Assembly (NCBI GenBank): GCA_031258475.1
Contig: JAIRMS010000084.1
Coordinates: 1 to 12,508, forward strand
Reading direction: 5' to 3'
From: Holosporaceae bacterium
Lineage (GTDB): Bacteria; Pseudomonadota; Alphaproteobacteria; UBA3830
Length of the DNA: 12,508 nucleotides
The position numbers and the translations under genes are program-made. Of this stretch, positions 6,758 to 12,508 are shown in pieces (position 1 is the stretch's first letter; every line of letters starts with the position of its first letter). The notes beneath the pieces were generated by a model. The model searched no databases and was not told where the DNA came from. It saw only the letters and a program-made list of their open reading frames with translations.

Positions 6758-8437
6758 CTATTGCATCAATTTTTTATATTTTATTTTTCGAGGAACTATT
6801 GTGGATATTCCATCTTTTTTCATTTTATATTCTTCATAATCTGTGAAATTTCCCTGAAACCACTCCACCTTGCTATCCCCTTCAAAGGATAATATATGTG
6901 TTGAAATTCTGTCCAAAAACCATCGATCGTGACTGATAACGATGGCGCATCCGACGAAATCAAGCAGAGCATCTTCCAAACTTCTGAGCGTATCCACGTC
7001 AAGATCGTTGGTGGGCTCGTCCAACAATATGACATTGGCTCCGGATTTTAAAATTTTAGACAGATGTACCCTGTTGCGCTCTCCTCCGGACAATTGACTT
7101 ACGTATTTTTGCTGATCCGATCCTTTAAATCCGAAATTCGAAACATAGGCGCGACTTGGCATTTTCCTTTTTCCAAGTTCCAGTTCATCCAGAGAATCCG
7201 AAATTTCTTCCCATACGGTTTTATTGCCGTCAAGAGTGTCTCTACTTTGATCGACGTAGGCTATTTTTGCGGTTTCTCCGATCTGCAGCGAGCCAGAATC
7301 AATTGATTCTTTTCCAGCTATCATTTTGAACAGAGTAGATTTTCCAGCTCCATTGGCTCCAATGACTCCGACTATGCTTCCCGGAGGAACATCGAAGGAC
7401 AAATCCTCCATCAGGATTTTATCTCCGAAAGATTTGGACAGAGAATCGGCTTTTATCACTATATCACCAAGACGAGGTCCCGGCGGAATGTATAGAACGG
7501 AAGTATCGTAGGATTTTGAAGATTCCTGTTCCAACATTTGGTTGTAGGCGCTGATTCGAGCTTTGCTTTTCACCTGGCGAGCCTTCTGCGATTGGCGCAC
7601 CCATTCAAGCTCTTTGTCGAGGAATCTTTTTCTTTCCAGTTCTTTTTTATCTTGCCGTTCGACCCTTTTTTGATGTTCCTCTAGCCAGGCGGAATAATTT
7701 CCCTCGAACGGGTATGAATTTCCATGATCGAGCTCCAGAATCCAGCCGGCGACGTTATCAAGAAAATATCTGTCGTGAGTGACAAGAACCACAGCGCCCT
7801 TATATTCCTGCAGATATTTCTCCAACCAGGCCACGGATTCCGCGTCCAGATGATTGGTTGGCTCGTCCAACAATAAAAGATCCGGTTTTTGAAGTAATAA
7901 TTTGCAAAGAGCGACCCTTCTTCTCTCGCCACCGGACAGATTGGCCGCGCAGACGTCCGGATCTGGACAGCGCAGAGCATCCATGGCTATTTCAATGGAA
8001 CGATTCAAATCCCACAGCCCCAGGGTTTCTATTTTTTCCTGAAGCTCCGCCTGTTTTGCGATCAGGGCATTCATTTCGTCTTCACTTATATCTTCAGTAA
8101 ATTTTGAGGATATGGAATCGAATTCTTCCAGTATCGCCATGGATTCTTTCAGAGAAGCGGTTATGTTTTCGTAAACTGTTGCGGTATTATCCAGTTCCGG
8201 TTCCTGGGGCAAATATCCGACGGTCGCCCCTTTGGCCAGCCACGCCTCTCCATTAAAATCCTGATCTATGCCCGCCATTATCTTCAGCAGAGTGGATTTT
8301 CCAGCGCCATTTCTTCCGATAATGCCGATCTTGGCGTCTGGATAGAATGAAAGCCAGGTATCTTTAAGAATTTGCTTCCCACCGCTGTAGGCCTTCGATA
8401 ACTCTTTCATAACATAGATATATTGATAAGAGGCCAT
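6758..8437 (-). CDS. ettA: Energy-dependent translational throttle protein EttA (ABC-F ATPase)
   Basis: This 559-residue protein has two ABC ATPase domains in tandem and no membrane segments, as in ABC-F proteins that act on the ribosome. Domain 1 has Walker A GRNGAGKST (41-49), signature LSGGE (167-171), Walker B LLLLDEP (187-193) and switch His221. Domain 2 has Walker A GANGAGKST (360-368), LSGGE (449-453), LLDEPTNDLD (481-490) and His503. Between them lies a charged helical linker (about 240-310, with KELEWVRQ) that in this family contacts P-site tRNA. The wording IPPGPRLGD, MPSRAYV and the RKIKYKK tail closely follow E. coli EttA, which binds the ribosomal E site and gates entry into elongation according to ATP/ADP. 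Both catalytic glutamates are present. AGGA lies seven bases before the ATG. The gene starts 15 bp after the fni stop and ends 4 bp before the HAD gene. Confidence 0.95.
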   Translation of the reverse strand: MASYQYIYVMKELSKAYSGGKQILKDTWLSFYPDAKIGIIGRNGAGKSTLLKIMAGIDQDFNGEAWLAKGATVGYLPQEPELDNTATVYENITASLKESMAILEEFDSISSKFTEDISEDEMNALIAKQAELQEKIETLGLWDLNRSIEIAMDALRCPDPDVCAANLSGGERRRVALCKLLLQKPDLLLLDEPTNHLDAESVAWLEKYLQEYKGAVVLVTHDRYFLDNVAGWILELDHGNSYPFEGNYSAWLEEHQKRVERQDKKELERKRFLDKELEWVRQSQKARQVKSKARISAYNQMLEQESSKSYDTSVLYIPPGPRLGDIVIKADSLSKSFGDKILMEDLSFDVPPGSIVGVIGANGAGKSTLFKMIAGKESIDSGSLQIGETAKIAYVDQSRDTLDGNKTVWEEISDSLDELELGKRKMPSRAYVSNFGFKGSDQQKYVSQLSGGERNRVHLSKILKSGANVILLDEPTNDLDVDTLRSLEDALLDFVGCAIVISHDRWFLDRISTHILSFEGDSKVEWFQGNFTDYEEYKMKKDGISTIVPRKIKYKKLMQ

Positions 8438-8452
8438 CTTCCATTCCTAATT

Positions 8453-9478
8453 TTATTTAGTCTTTAACAGTTTTGCAGACTTCAATTCCTGAATATTTCC
8501 ACATCCAACGCACAGCATTGCTGTTTTTAATTCCAAAATCAGCGACTCGACAAAATTTTCGCAGTCGGAATGGGAAATTGTTATTTTTTGTAAAAAATCC
8601 GACGCGTTTCCACAAATATCCGCTCCCAGAGCTATTGATTTCGCTATATCGACTCCGTTTCTTACTCCACCGCTGGCAATGATTTTGATTTTCTTCCCCA
8701 TTTCTGCAATTGATTTAATGCAATCGACCGTTGAATTTCCCCAGTCCATAAAGGCACTCGCCGCATTTTTAACGACGATGTCGCTGGAACGTTTACTCTC
8801 TAGACAAGACCAGGAAATCGTGCCAGCTCCGGCCACGTCTATTCCATAAACACCGGCGTTCTGTAGTTTTTTTGCAACAGTTGCTGAAATTCCATATCCG
8901 ATCTCTTTCACAATCACCGGATATTTTACGGAAGAACACACCTCCTCTATTTTTTTCAACAGACCAGAAAAATCCGTATTTCCCTCGATTTGAAAGACCT
9001 CCTGCATTGGATTTAAATGCAAAACAAGAGCGTCTGCCTCTATCATGTCAATGGCGCGTCTACACTCGTCGACGGAATAGTTATAGTTTAACTGAACTGC
9101 CCCGAGATTCGCTAATAGTAGAATATTTGGAGCATAGCGACGGATCCTAAAACCATCTTCCAGTGCGCCATCTTCGATGGCGATTCGCTGACTGCCAACT
9201 GCCATGCCCAAACCGAAATCATTTGCGATTCCTGCTAAACCTCTATTGATTCTTTCGCTTACGTCGTAACCAGTAATGGAGGAAATAATCAGTGGTAATT
9301 TTAAATTTCGGGACAAAAAATCCAGAGAGGTATCTATTTCTTCGAAATTCAATTCCGGCAGGGCATTATGTTCAAAACGATAATCGCTGAACCCAGCGCC
9401 GACAGTCGATCTGTTAACAAAGTCGCAAGCCAAAGAGAGATGATCTATTTTTCTTTTTTCTATTTCTTTCAATGTCAC
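8453..9478 (-). CDS. fni: Type II isopentenyl-diphosphate delta-isomerase (FMN-dependent)
   Basis: This 341-residue protein, of usual length for the family, interconverts isopentenyl and dimethylallyl diphosphate using reduced FMN and Mg2+. Visible family features are RKIDHL near the N-terminus (9-14), the phosphate/FMN loop SSITG (66-70) and HLNPMQE (154-160), where Gln159 and Glu160 correspond to the catalytic Gln and the Mg-binding Glu. KEIGYG (191-196), DVAGAGTISW (214-223) and the FMN-phosphate loop ASGGVRNGVDIAKSIALGA (268-286) complete the TIM-barrel pattern. The start is GTG, with AGAAGG eight bases upstream inside the end of the ferritin gene; only 2 bp separate the two genes, so they are probably translated from one message. 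Rickettsiales are known to keep this enzyme even where the rest of isoprenoid precursor synthesis is lost. Whether that applies here cannot be told from this window. Confidence 0.92.
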   Translation of the reverse strand: MTLKEIEKRKIDHLSLACDFVNRSTVGAGFSDYRFEHNALPELNFEEIDTSLDFLSRNLKLPLIISSITGYDVSERINRGLAGIANDFGLGMAVGSQRIAIEDGALEDGFRIRRYAPNILLLANLGAVQLNYNYSVDECRRAIDMIEADALVLHLNPMQEVFQIEGNTDFSGLLKKIEEVCSSVKYPVIVKEIGYGISATVAKKLQNAGVYGIDVAGAGTISWSCLESKRSSDIVVKNAASAFMDWGNSTVDCIKSIAEMGKKIKIIASGGVRNGVDIAKSIALGADICGNASDFLQKITISHSDCENFVESLILELKTAMLCVGCGNIQELKSAKLLKTK

Positions 9479-9480
9479 CT

Positions 9481-9978
9481 TTACTGCCTTCTAGCAAGCT
9501 CTGTGTCAAACATAATGACTCCCAAATCCGTCGATTGCATTTTCCGCAGTCTATTCAAAAGATTTGAAACTGCCGCTTCTTTTTCGGATTGTTCTTTTAC
9601 AAAGCAGGAAATAAAATTCTGCGTCACATAATCTTTTTCAGAAACCGAGAGCTCATAAATCGAATCTATTAAAGTGCTGACTTTCTGTTCGTGCCTCAGC
9701 ATTTCTTCGAAAATATGAAGAGGTGCCCTCCACGCTTGGCCAGGGGCCGCTATTGGCAATAATTTTACTTTTGCATTACGTTCTTGAATATGCTCAAGAA
9801 TTTTCATGGCATGTTGATATTTCTCTTTGGATTGCAACATCATCCAACTGGCGCATCCATCCAATCCCATGTCTTTCAATACGGCGGACATCGCCATGTA
9901 TAAAAACGAAGATCCAAACTCCTCCGATATTTGCTTATTTAATAGTTCATAGACTCTTTTTCCAAAACTCATTCCCAT
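9481..9978 (-). CDS. ftnA: Bacterial non-haem ferritin (FtnA-like)
   Basis: This is a four-helix ferritin of 165 residues with the bacterial FtnA layout (SSFLY in helix A, HEQ in helix C, KEQSEKE in helix D, FDTELAR at the end). By eye alignment to E. coli FtnA, the ferroxidase ligands Glu20, His56, Glu97 and Gln130 and the conserved Tyr27 are kept. The bridging glutamate (E50 in E. coli) is Lys53, and the third-site glutamate E130 is Lys133. Ferritins oxidise Fe(II) at this di-iron site and store the mineral in a 24-subunit shell; loss of the bridging ligand may weaken that step. I start at the ATG at 9976-9978 because GGAG (9987-9990) is eight bases upstream. An in-frame GTG at 9985-9987 overlaps that GGAG and is unlikely. 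The stop is 2 bp before fni, so it leads the fni-ettA-HAD run. Confidence 0.9.
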   Translation of the reverse strand: MGMSFGKRVYELLNKQISEEFGSSFLYMAMSAVLKDMGLDGCASWMMLQSKEKYQHAMKILEHIQERNAKVKLLPIAAPGQAWRAPLHIFEEMLRHEQKVSTLIDSIYELSVSEKDYVTQNFISCFVKEQSEKEAAVSNLLNRLRKMQSTDLGVIMFDTELARRQ

Positions 9979-9986
9979 AACTACCA

Positions 9987-9990
9987 CTCC
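9987..9990 (-). promoter_or_regulatory. Ribosome binding site that sets the ferritin start
   Basis: GGAG on the minus strand is followed by eight bases and the ATG at 9976-9978. It overlaps the in-frame upstream GTG by one base, so translation from that GTG is implausible. The 57 bp between infA and the GTG hold only an AT palindrome (TAATAATATTATTA), with no GC-rich terminator, so read-through from infA is possible. Confidence 0.6.
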
Positions 9991-10044
9991 ATTACAAAAA
10001 CCACAAAACAGATAATAATATTATTAAAAAATTAAAACAACTCG

Positions 10045-10263
10045 CTACTTTGATCTGAACGTGATGCGCCCCTTGGTGAAATCGTAGGTCGTCATCTCCA
10101 CATTTACCTTATCTCCGACCAAGACGCGTATCCTATTCTTTTTCATTCTTCCAGAGGTGTGTGCTAAAATTATATGATCATTCTCCAATTTTACCCGGAA
10201 CATCGCATTGGGCAATACCTCCGTAACCTCTCCTGAGAATTCTATCAAATCTTCCTTCGCCAT
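10045..10263 (-). CDS. infA: Translation initiation factor IF-1
   Basis: This 72-residue protein is the standard length for bacterial IF-1. It starts MAKEDLIEFSGEVTEVLPNA and has the S1/OB-fold core residues FRVKLEND, ILAHTSGRMKKNRIR, VGDKVNVE and a YDFTKGRI tail, all highly conserved in IF-1. The protein sits in the ribosomal A site during initiation, with IF-2 and IF-3. GGAG lies five bases before the ATG. It is followed at 66 bp by the ferritin gene on the same strand and may share its transcript. Confidence 0.97.
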   Translation of the reverse strand: MAKEDLIEFSGEVTEVLPNAMFRVKLENDHIILAHTSGRMKKNRIRVLVGDKVNVEMTTYDFTKGRITFRSK

Positions 10264-10290
10264 GAAAACTCCGTCTATATTCTACAAGAG

Positions 10291-10317
10291 AGTATATTTT
10301 TTTCATCTTTATTACAA
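10291..10317 (-). promoter_or_regulatory. Possible infA promoter
   Basis: On the minus strand TTGTAA (10312-10317) is followed by 15 bases and TATACT (10291-10296), with the infA ATG about 27 bp further on. The spacing is shorter than the ideal 17, so the -35 is doubtful; the -10 is reasonable. The rest of 10318-10410 has only a wide GGGGC/GCCCC inverted repeat (10376-10380 with 10406-10410) and no recognisable RNA gene. Confidence 0.35.
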
Positions 10318-10410
10318 CGGAAACCTGTATCTATTCGGGAAGCAGAACCCAACAGCACGGCGCAGCCTTAGAGTGGGGCGATCTTGCCAGTTATGAAAAT
10401 CCTAAAGCCC

Positions 10411-11059
10411 CTAATCTTCAAAGTTTCTTCCCGCTAGATCCAATGCCTCAGTCCATTCCCCGGAGTTACCTTCCGCAGCGAAAGCGTCTGCCTCAGCAGG
10501 GAGCGGCAAAAGACCACCGAGGGTTTCTTCCGAGATGGGACCTCCCTGTTTCAGAAGGTCAGGGGGGGTAGGTATGCGCGAACCAGCACAGCATGCCTTG
10601 TTTTGTCCCTAGGATGTCGGTAGCCATTAGTGTGCAAGGTGTTGGTAGCAGCGGGTTGTAGTAGTTACGCAGGTGTGCAAGCGATACCGCGCTCAGCACT
10701 AGATCAATAATGCCAAAAGAATCTCCTAAAAGTTCGATCTCCCGTGCGATCGAGTTATACTTTCTCTCTTGCGAAGAAGCAGCAGTGTGCCTGTGTTTAG
10801 CTATTTCTTTTAATTCCCGAAGTCTCGAGTTAAGCGTGGCTGTCATGCAGTTTAGCAGATCTACAGCTGAGCCGGTTGACGGAAAGCCAGCGCGCAGCCC
10901 GCCCATCAGCGCAGCAAACTGATTTTGTATTTGGCCTATTTCTACTATGGTAATTAAGCGATTCGGGCGGGATTGGTGCCTACGTCCGGCTTTCATACTA
11001 ACCGCGCTATCGACACAAACCAAATCCAACAATATATATAAATAAAGCAGCCTTTTCAT
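10411..11059 (-). pseudogene. Unrecognised small protein gene, frameshifted at a poly-C run
   Basis: I do not recognise this gene. From the ATG at 11057-11059 an uninterrupted 166-codon frame begins MKRLLYLYILLDLVCVDSA, a charged-then-hydrophobic N-terminus like a signal peptide or membrane anchor. A long, probably helical, polar region follows (about 35-135). The frame stops at 10559-10561, immediately after seven C (10562-10568 on the minus strand). Read with six C, it continues as PPDLLKQGGPISEETLGGLL and on to LAGRNFED, stopping at 10411-10413, for 215 residues in total. The downstream part has clean protein-like composition (acidic, Ala/Leu-rich) and no start of its own. The region is richer in G+C than its neighbours. 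It could be a decayed gene, a phase-variable gene, or an assembly error at the homopolymer. The Shine-Dalgarno is weak (GAGA). Confidence 0.55.
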
Positions 11060-11092
11060 GATATTTTTCTCTTATTAATAATAATTTATTAT

Positions 11093-11125
11093 AAAAAACT
11101 CTAAAATTTTAGTAATAGTTTTTTT
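11093..11125. terminator. AT-rich bidirectional terminator-like hairpin
   Basis: AACT (11097-11100) and AGTT (11117-11120) flank the perfect palindrome CTAAAATTTTAG (11101-11112). Seven T follow on the plus strand (11119-11125) and six T on the minus strand (complement of 11093-11098). It lies between the tRNA-Arg gene and the small frameshifted gene, where a minus-strand terminator would be expected. The stem has almost no G-C pairs, so its strength is doubtful. Confidence 0.3.
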
Positions 11126-11229
11126 AAATACATGAGAAGATCTAATGAATCACCGCTTCTTTGGGTTTGGGGCTACGCTTGCAAAGCAGCCACTGGGAAT
11201 AAACTAAAAACTCCGAAACTTTTAACCAA

Positions 11230-11306
11230 TGGTGCGATCGAAGGGATTTGAACCCATGACCCCGAGATTAGGAATCCCGTGCTCTATCCAGCTGAGCTAC
11301 GACCGC
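11230..11306 (-). tRNA. tRNA-Arg (anticodon CCU), CCA encoded
   Basis: The minus strand gives a full cloverleaf. The acceptor stem GCGGTCG pairs with CGATCGC (one G-U), and the D arm is AGCTCAGCTGGATAGAGC. The anticodon stem CGGGA/TCTCG encloses loop TTCCTAA, with anticodon CCT at 11270-11272. The T arm contains GGGTTCAAATCCC. The discriminator is A and CCA is encoded at 11230-11232. CCU reads the arginine codon AGG. Confidence 0.95.
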
Positions 11307-11315
11307 AACATCAAA

Positions 11316-11344
11316 AATCTATACAAAAAACCGGTTTTGTTCAA
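11316..11344 (-). promoter_or_regulatory. Possible tRNA-Arg promoter with internal palindrome
   Basis: On the minus strand TTGAAC (11339-11344) is followed by 17 bases and TAGATT (11316-11321), or by 15 bases and TATAGA (11318-11323). The tRNA 5' end is about 10 bp downstream. The spacer contains the perfect 12-bp palindrome AAAACCGGTTTT (11327-11338), which could instead be a weak 3' hairpin for the transporter gene that ends at 11350. Confidence 0.35.
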
Positions 11345-11349
11345 GAAAT

Positions 11350-12267
11350 TTAAAGCTGATCGTCCGACTCTGCTCTGACAATCGCATCAACTTTCTCAAA
11401 CATTTTATGGAGCCTATGCTCTATTTCTCTGGTGATATTATCGGCTTCAATCAGGGAAATTTTTGAATCGACTTTTACTCTGAGTTCCACATATTTCTTC
11501 ATTCCCGCAGACCTGGTTCTCAGTCTTTTGATTTTCTCCACTCCACTGACAGAATTTGCTGTTTTAAAAATGTCACTGCAAGTTTCCGACGGAAGCGATT
11601 CATCCATTAGATCAATCATGGCACCTTTTAGAATTAGGAGCGCATTATACAGCACGTATCCGCCGATAATTACTCCACACACAACATCAATGTGCGGAAA
11701 AAATTTAGAGATCAATAGAGATGCGATAATGCAAATGTTTACCAGAAAATCCGATAGATAATGCAACGAATCTCCTCTGACGAGAACAGAATTCGTCTTT
11801 AACGCCACGTATTTCTGAAAATACAGGAGCTGATACACAGCGAAACAGGAAATCACCATCACGGCGATCCCAATTTCGCCATTTTTCAACGGTTTTGGAT
11901 TCAGAAGCACTTCGTAGGCTTCAACGAATATCATTACTCCGGAATAAACCACCAGCAAACACTGGCAAAAAGCCATTATTCCTTCTATTTTCTCATGGCC
12001 GAAATTGTGTTCTTTATCAAACGAAACAGCTGAAAATCGCAGAGCATGATAGGCCATGAACGAAGTAAGAGCATCCAGAATCGAGTCGTTCATTGAGGCT
12101 CTCATCGAAATAAAATCCGTTATCATCCAGGTTATGAGTTTCAATACGATCAAAAAAACCGAAGTAATAACTCCCAACACAACGGATTTTTTTGCAAGAT
12201 CTACGTGGGAACAATTTTTAAAATATAGATCCAATACGTCATCAAGTAATTTTATGCGGAAAAACAT
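11350..12267 (-). CDS. Cation diffusion facilitator family transporter (FieF-like)
   Basis: This 305-residue protein has the six-helix CDF membrane domain followed by a cytoplasmic domain of about 90 residues. CDF proteins export Zn2+, Fe2+, Mn2+ or similar ions in exchange for protons. The transport site is intact: Asp61 and Asp65 in TM2 and His169 and Asp173 in TM5, the DD-HD set of FieF-type carriers. The loop DKEHNFGHEK keeps Asp84, His87 and His91, matching the second metal site of FieF. In the C-terminal domain the region IKRLRTRSAG aligns well with FieF, but by eye the histidines that bind regulatory zinc there are replaced by Lys or Arg (for example Lys247, Arg263, Arg298). The substrate cannot be assigned. 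The ATG follows GAGG by four bases. Its 3' end is close to the tRNA-Arg promoter region. Confidence 0.88.
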   Translation of the reverse strand: MFFRIKLLDDVLDLYFKNCSHVDLAKKSVVLGVITSVFLIVLKLITWMITDFISMRASMNDSILDALTSFMAYHALRFSAVSFDKEHNFGHEKIEGIMAFCQCLLVVYSGVMIFVEAYEVLLNPKPLKNGEIGIAVMVISCFAVYQLLYFQKYVALKTNSVLVRGDSLHYLSDFLVNICIIASLLISKFFPHIDVVCGVIIGGYVLYNALLILKGAMIDLMDESLPSETCSDIFKTANSVSGVEKIKRLRTRSAGMKKYVELRVKVDSKISLIEADNITREIEHRLHKMFEKVDAIVRAESDDQL

Positions 12268-12323
12268 AATTCCTCGGATTTGGCGACTTCCATCAGGCTA
12301 AACCGAAGTTTCCGCAATTTCAA

Positions 12324-12398
12324 GAGCCTGCCCAAATAGAACTGCACCCGCGCACCTGCACATCTGTGCATGTTCTGTTTTTAGCATGGGCTAGGCTC
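12324..12398. repeat. 75-bp imperfect inverted repeat beside the IS remnant
   Basis: GAGCCTGCCC (12324-12333) pairs with GGGCTAGGCTC (12388-12398). Inside, AGAAC pairs with GTTCT, and TGCACA (12357-12362) with TGTGCA (12365-12370) around a two-base loop, so a long branched hairpin can form. It begins six bases beyond the transposase stop codon. It may contain the end of the insertion sequence, the pre-existing target site (CTAG at 12391-12394 fits a YTAR target), or a terminator. The choice is not resolved here. Confidence 0.45.
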
Positions 12399-12403
12399 TG
12401 TCG

Positions 12404-12508
12404 TCATGAGATTTTCAACCAAAGCATGATGCATCTGATTTGAACAGCAGCAATGAATGATTTGACATTTTTTGCATATCTTGTGGCGATACCTCTCCAG
12501 TCTTTCAG
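12404..12508 (-). CDS. IS5-family transposase, C-terminal end (partial)
   Basis: The last 34 codons of a minus-strand gene run from the window edge to a TGA at 12404-12406. The translation begins LKDWRGIATRYAKNVKSFIA and ends MLWLKIS. This matches the characteristic end of IS5/IS427-type transposases: a (K)WRRIATRYDK-like motif in the DDE domain, a helix ending FLAA, then a final hydrophobic helix near a Trp-Leu. The reading frame is intact over this short stretch, but most of the gene lies outside the window, so whether it is functional cannot be judged. The recognition rests on motif memory only. Confidence 0.7.
   Translation of the reverse strand: MKDWRGIATRYAKNVKSFIAAVQIRCIMLWLKIS

Noticed and set aside
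9985..9987. GTG as the ferritin start
   Set aside because: It overlaps the only good Shine-Dalgarno sequence. The ATG at 9976-9978 has the right spacing and gives a normal ferritin N-terminus.
10264..10560. Possible structured RNA gene (tmRNA, 6S, RNase P or SRP RNA), because the region is GC-rich upstream of infA
   Set aside because: I could not find the conserved blocks of any of these RNAs on either strand, and 10411-10560 reads better as the frameshifted end of a protein gene.

Overview
The window looks like a stretch of chromosome from an AT-leaning alphaproteobacterium. The sensor kinase with the CckA-type H-box, the TIGR01459-type HAD protein and the partial 16S rRNA all point there. 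The type II isopentenyl-diphosphate isomerase, a dispersed palindromic repeat related to CGTCATTGCGAGCGAAGCGA, and IS remnants would suit a host-associated lineage such as Rickettsiales or Holosporales. That placement is an inference. Most genes are on the minus strand; only the sensor kinase is clearly on the plus strand.

Layout. Positions 1-113 are the 5' end of a 16S rRNA gene (minus strand) that runs off the left edge. Its leader stem, a boxA-like site and a strong promoter follow at 133-298. A RecD2-type helicase (414-2606, minus) points toward the rRNA operon and is divergent from a hybrid histidine kinase of the CckA type (2710-5196, plus). The 525 bp after the kinase hold a MITE-like element of about 242 bp with 27-bp terminal inverted repeats and three internal REP-like palindromes. 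Then comes a tight minus-strand gene run, read from right to left: infA (10045-10263), a ferritin (9481-9978), the type II IPP isomerase fni (8453-9478), ettA (6758-8437) and a HAD-IIA protein (5722-6753). The last four are separated by only 2, 15 and 4 bp and are probably one operon.

Right part. At 10411-11059 lies an unrecognised small gene with a secretion-type N-terminus that is broken by a frameshift, most likely at a run of seven C. A tRNA-Arg(CCU) gene with encoded CCA (11230-11306) and a FieF-like cation diffusion facilitator (11350-12267) follow. The right edge enters an IS5-family transposase from its C-terminal end (12404-12508), next to a 75-bp imperfect inverted repeat.

How the genes relate. 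The fni-ettA-ferritin-infA block mixes translation (IF-1, EttA), isoprenoid precursor balance and iron storage, with no obvious shared pathway beyond housekeeping growth functions. Ferritin and the nearby CDF exporter both concern divalent metals, and both show altered metal-ligand positions. I see no CRISPR array, restriction or toxin-antitoxin module, prophage or clearly new multi-gene system. The points most worth checking are the poly-C frameshifted gene, the MITE-like element, and the ferritin with a lysine at a ferroxidase position.
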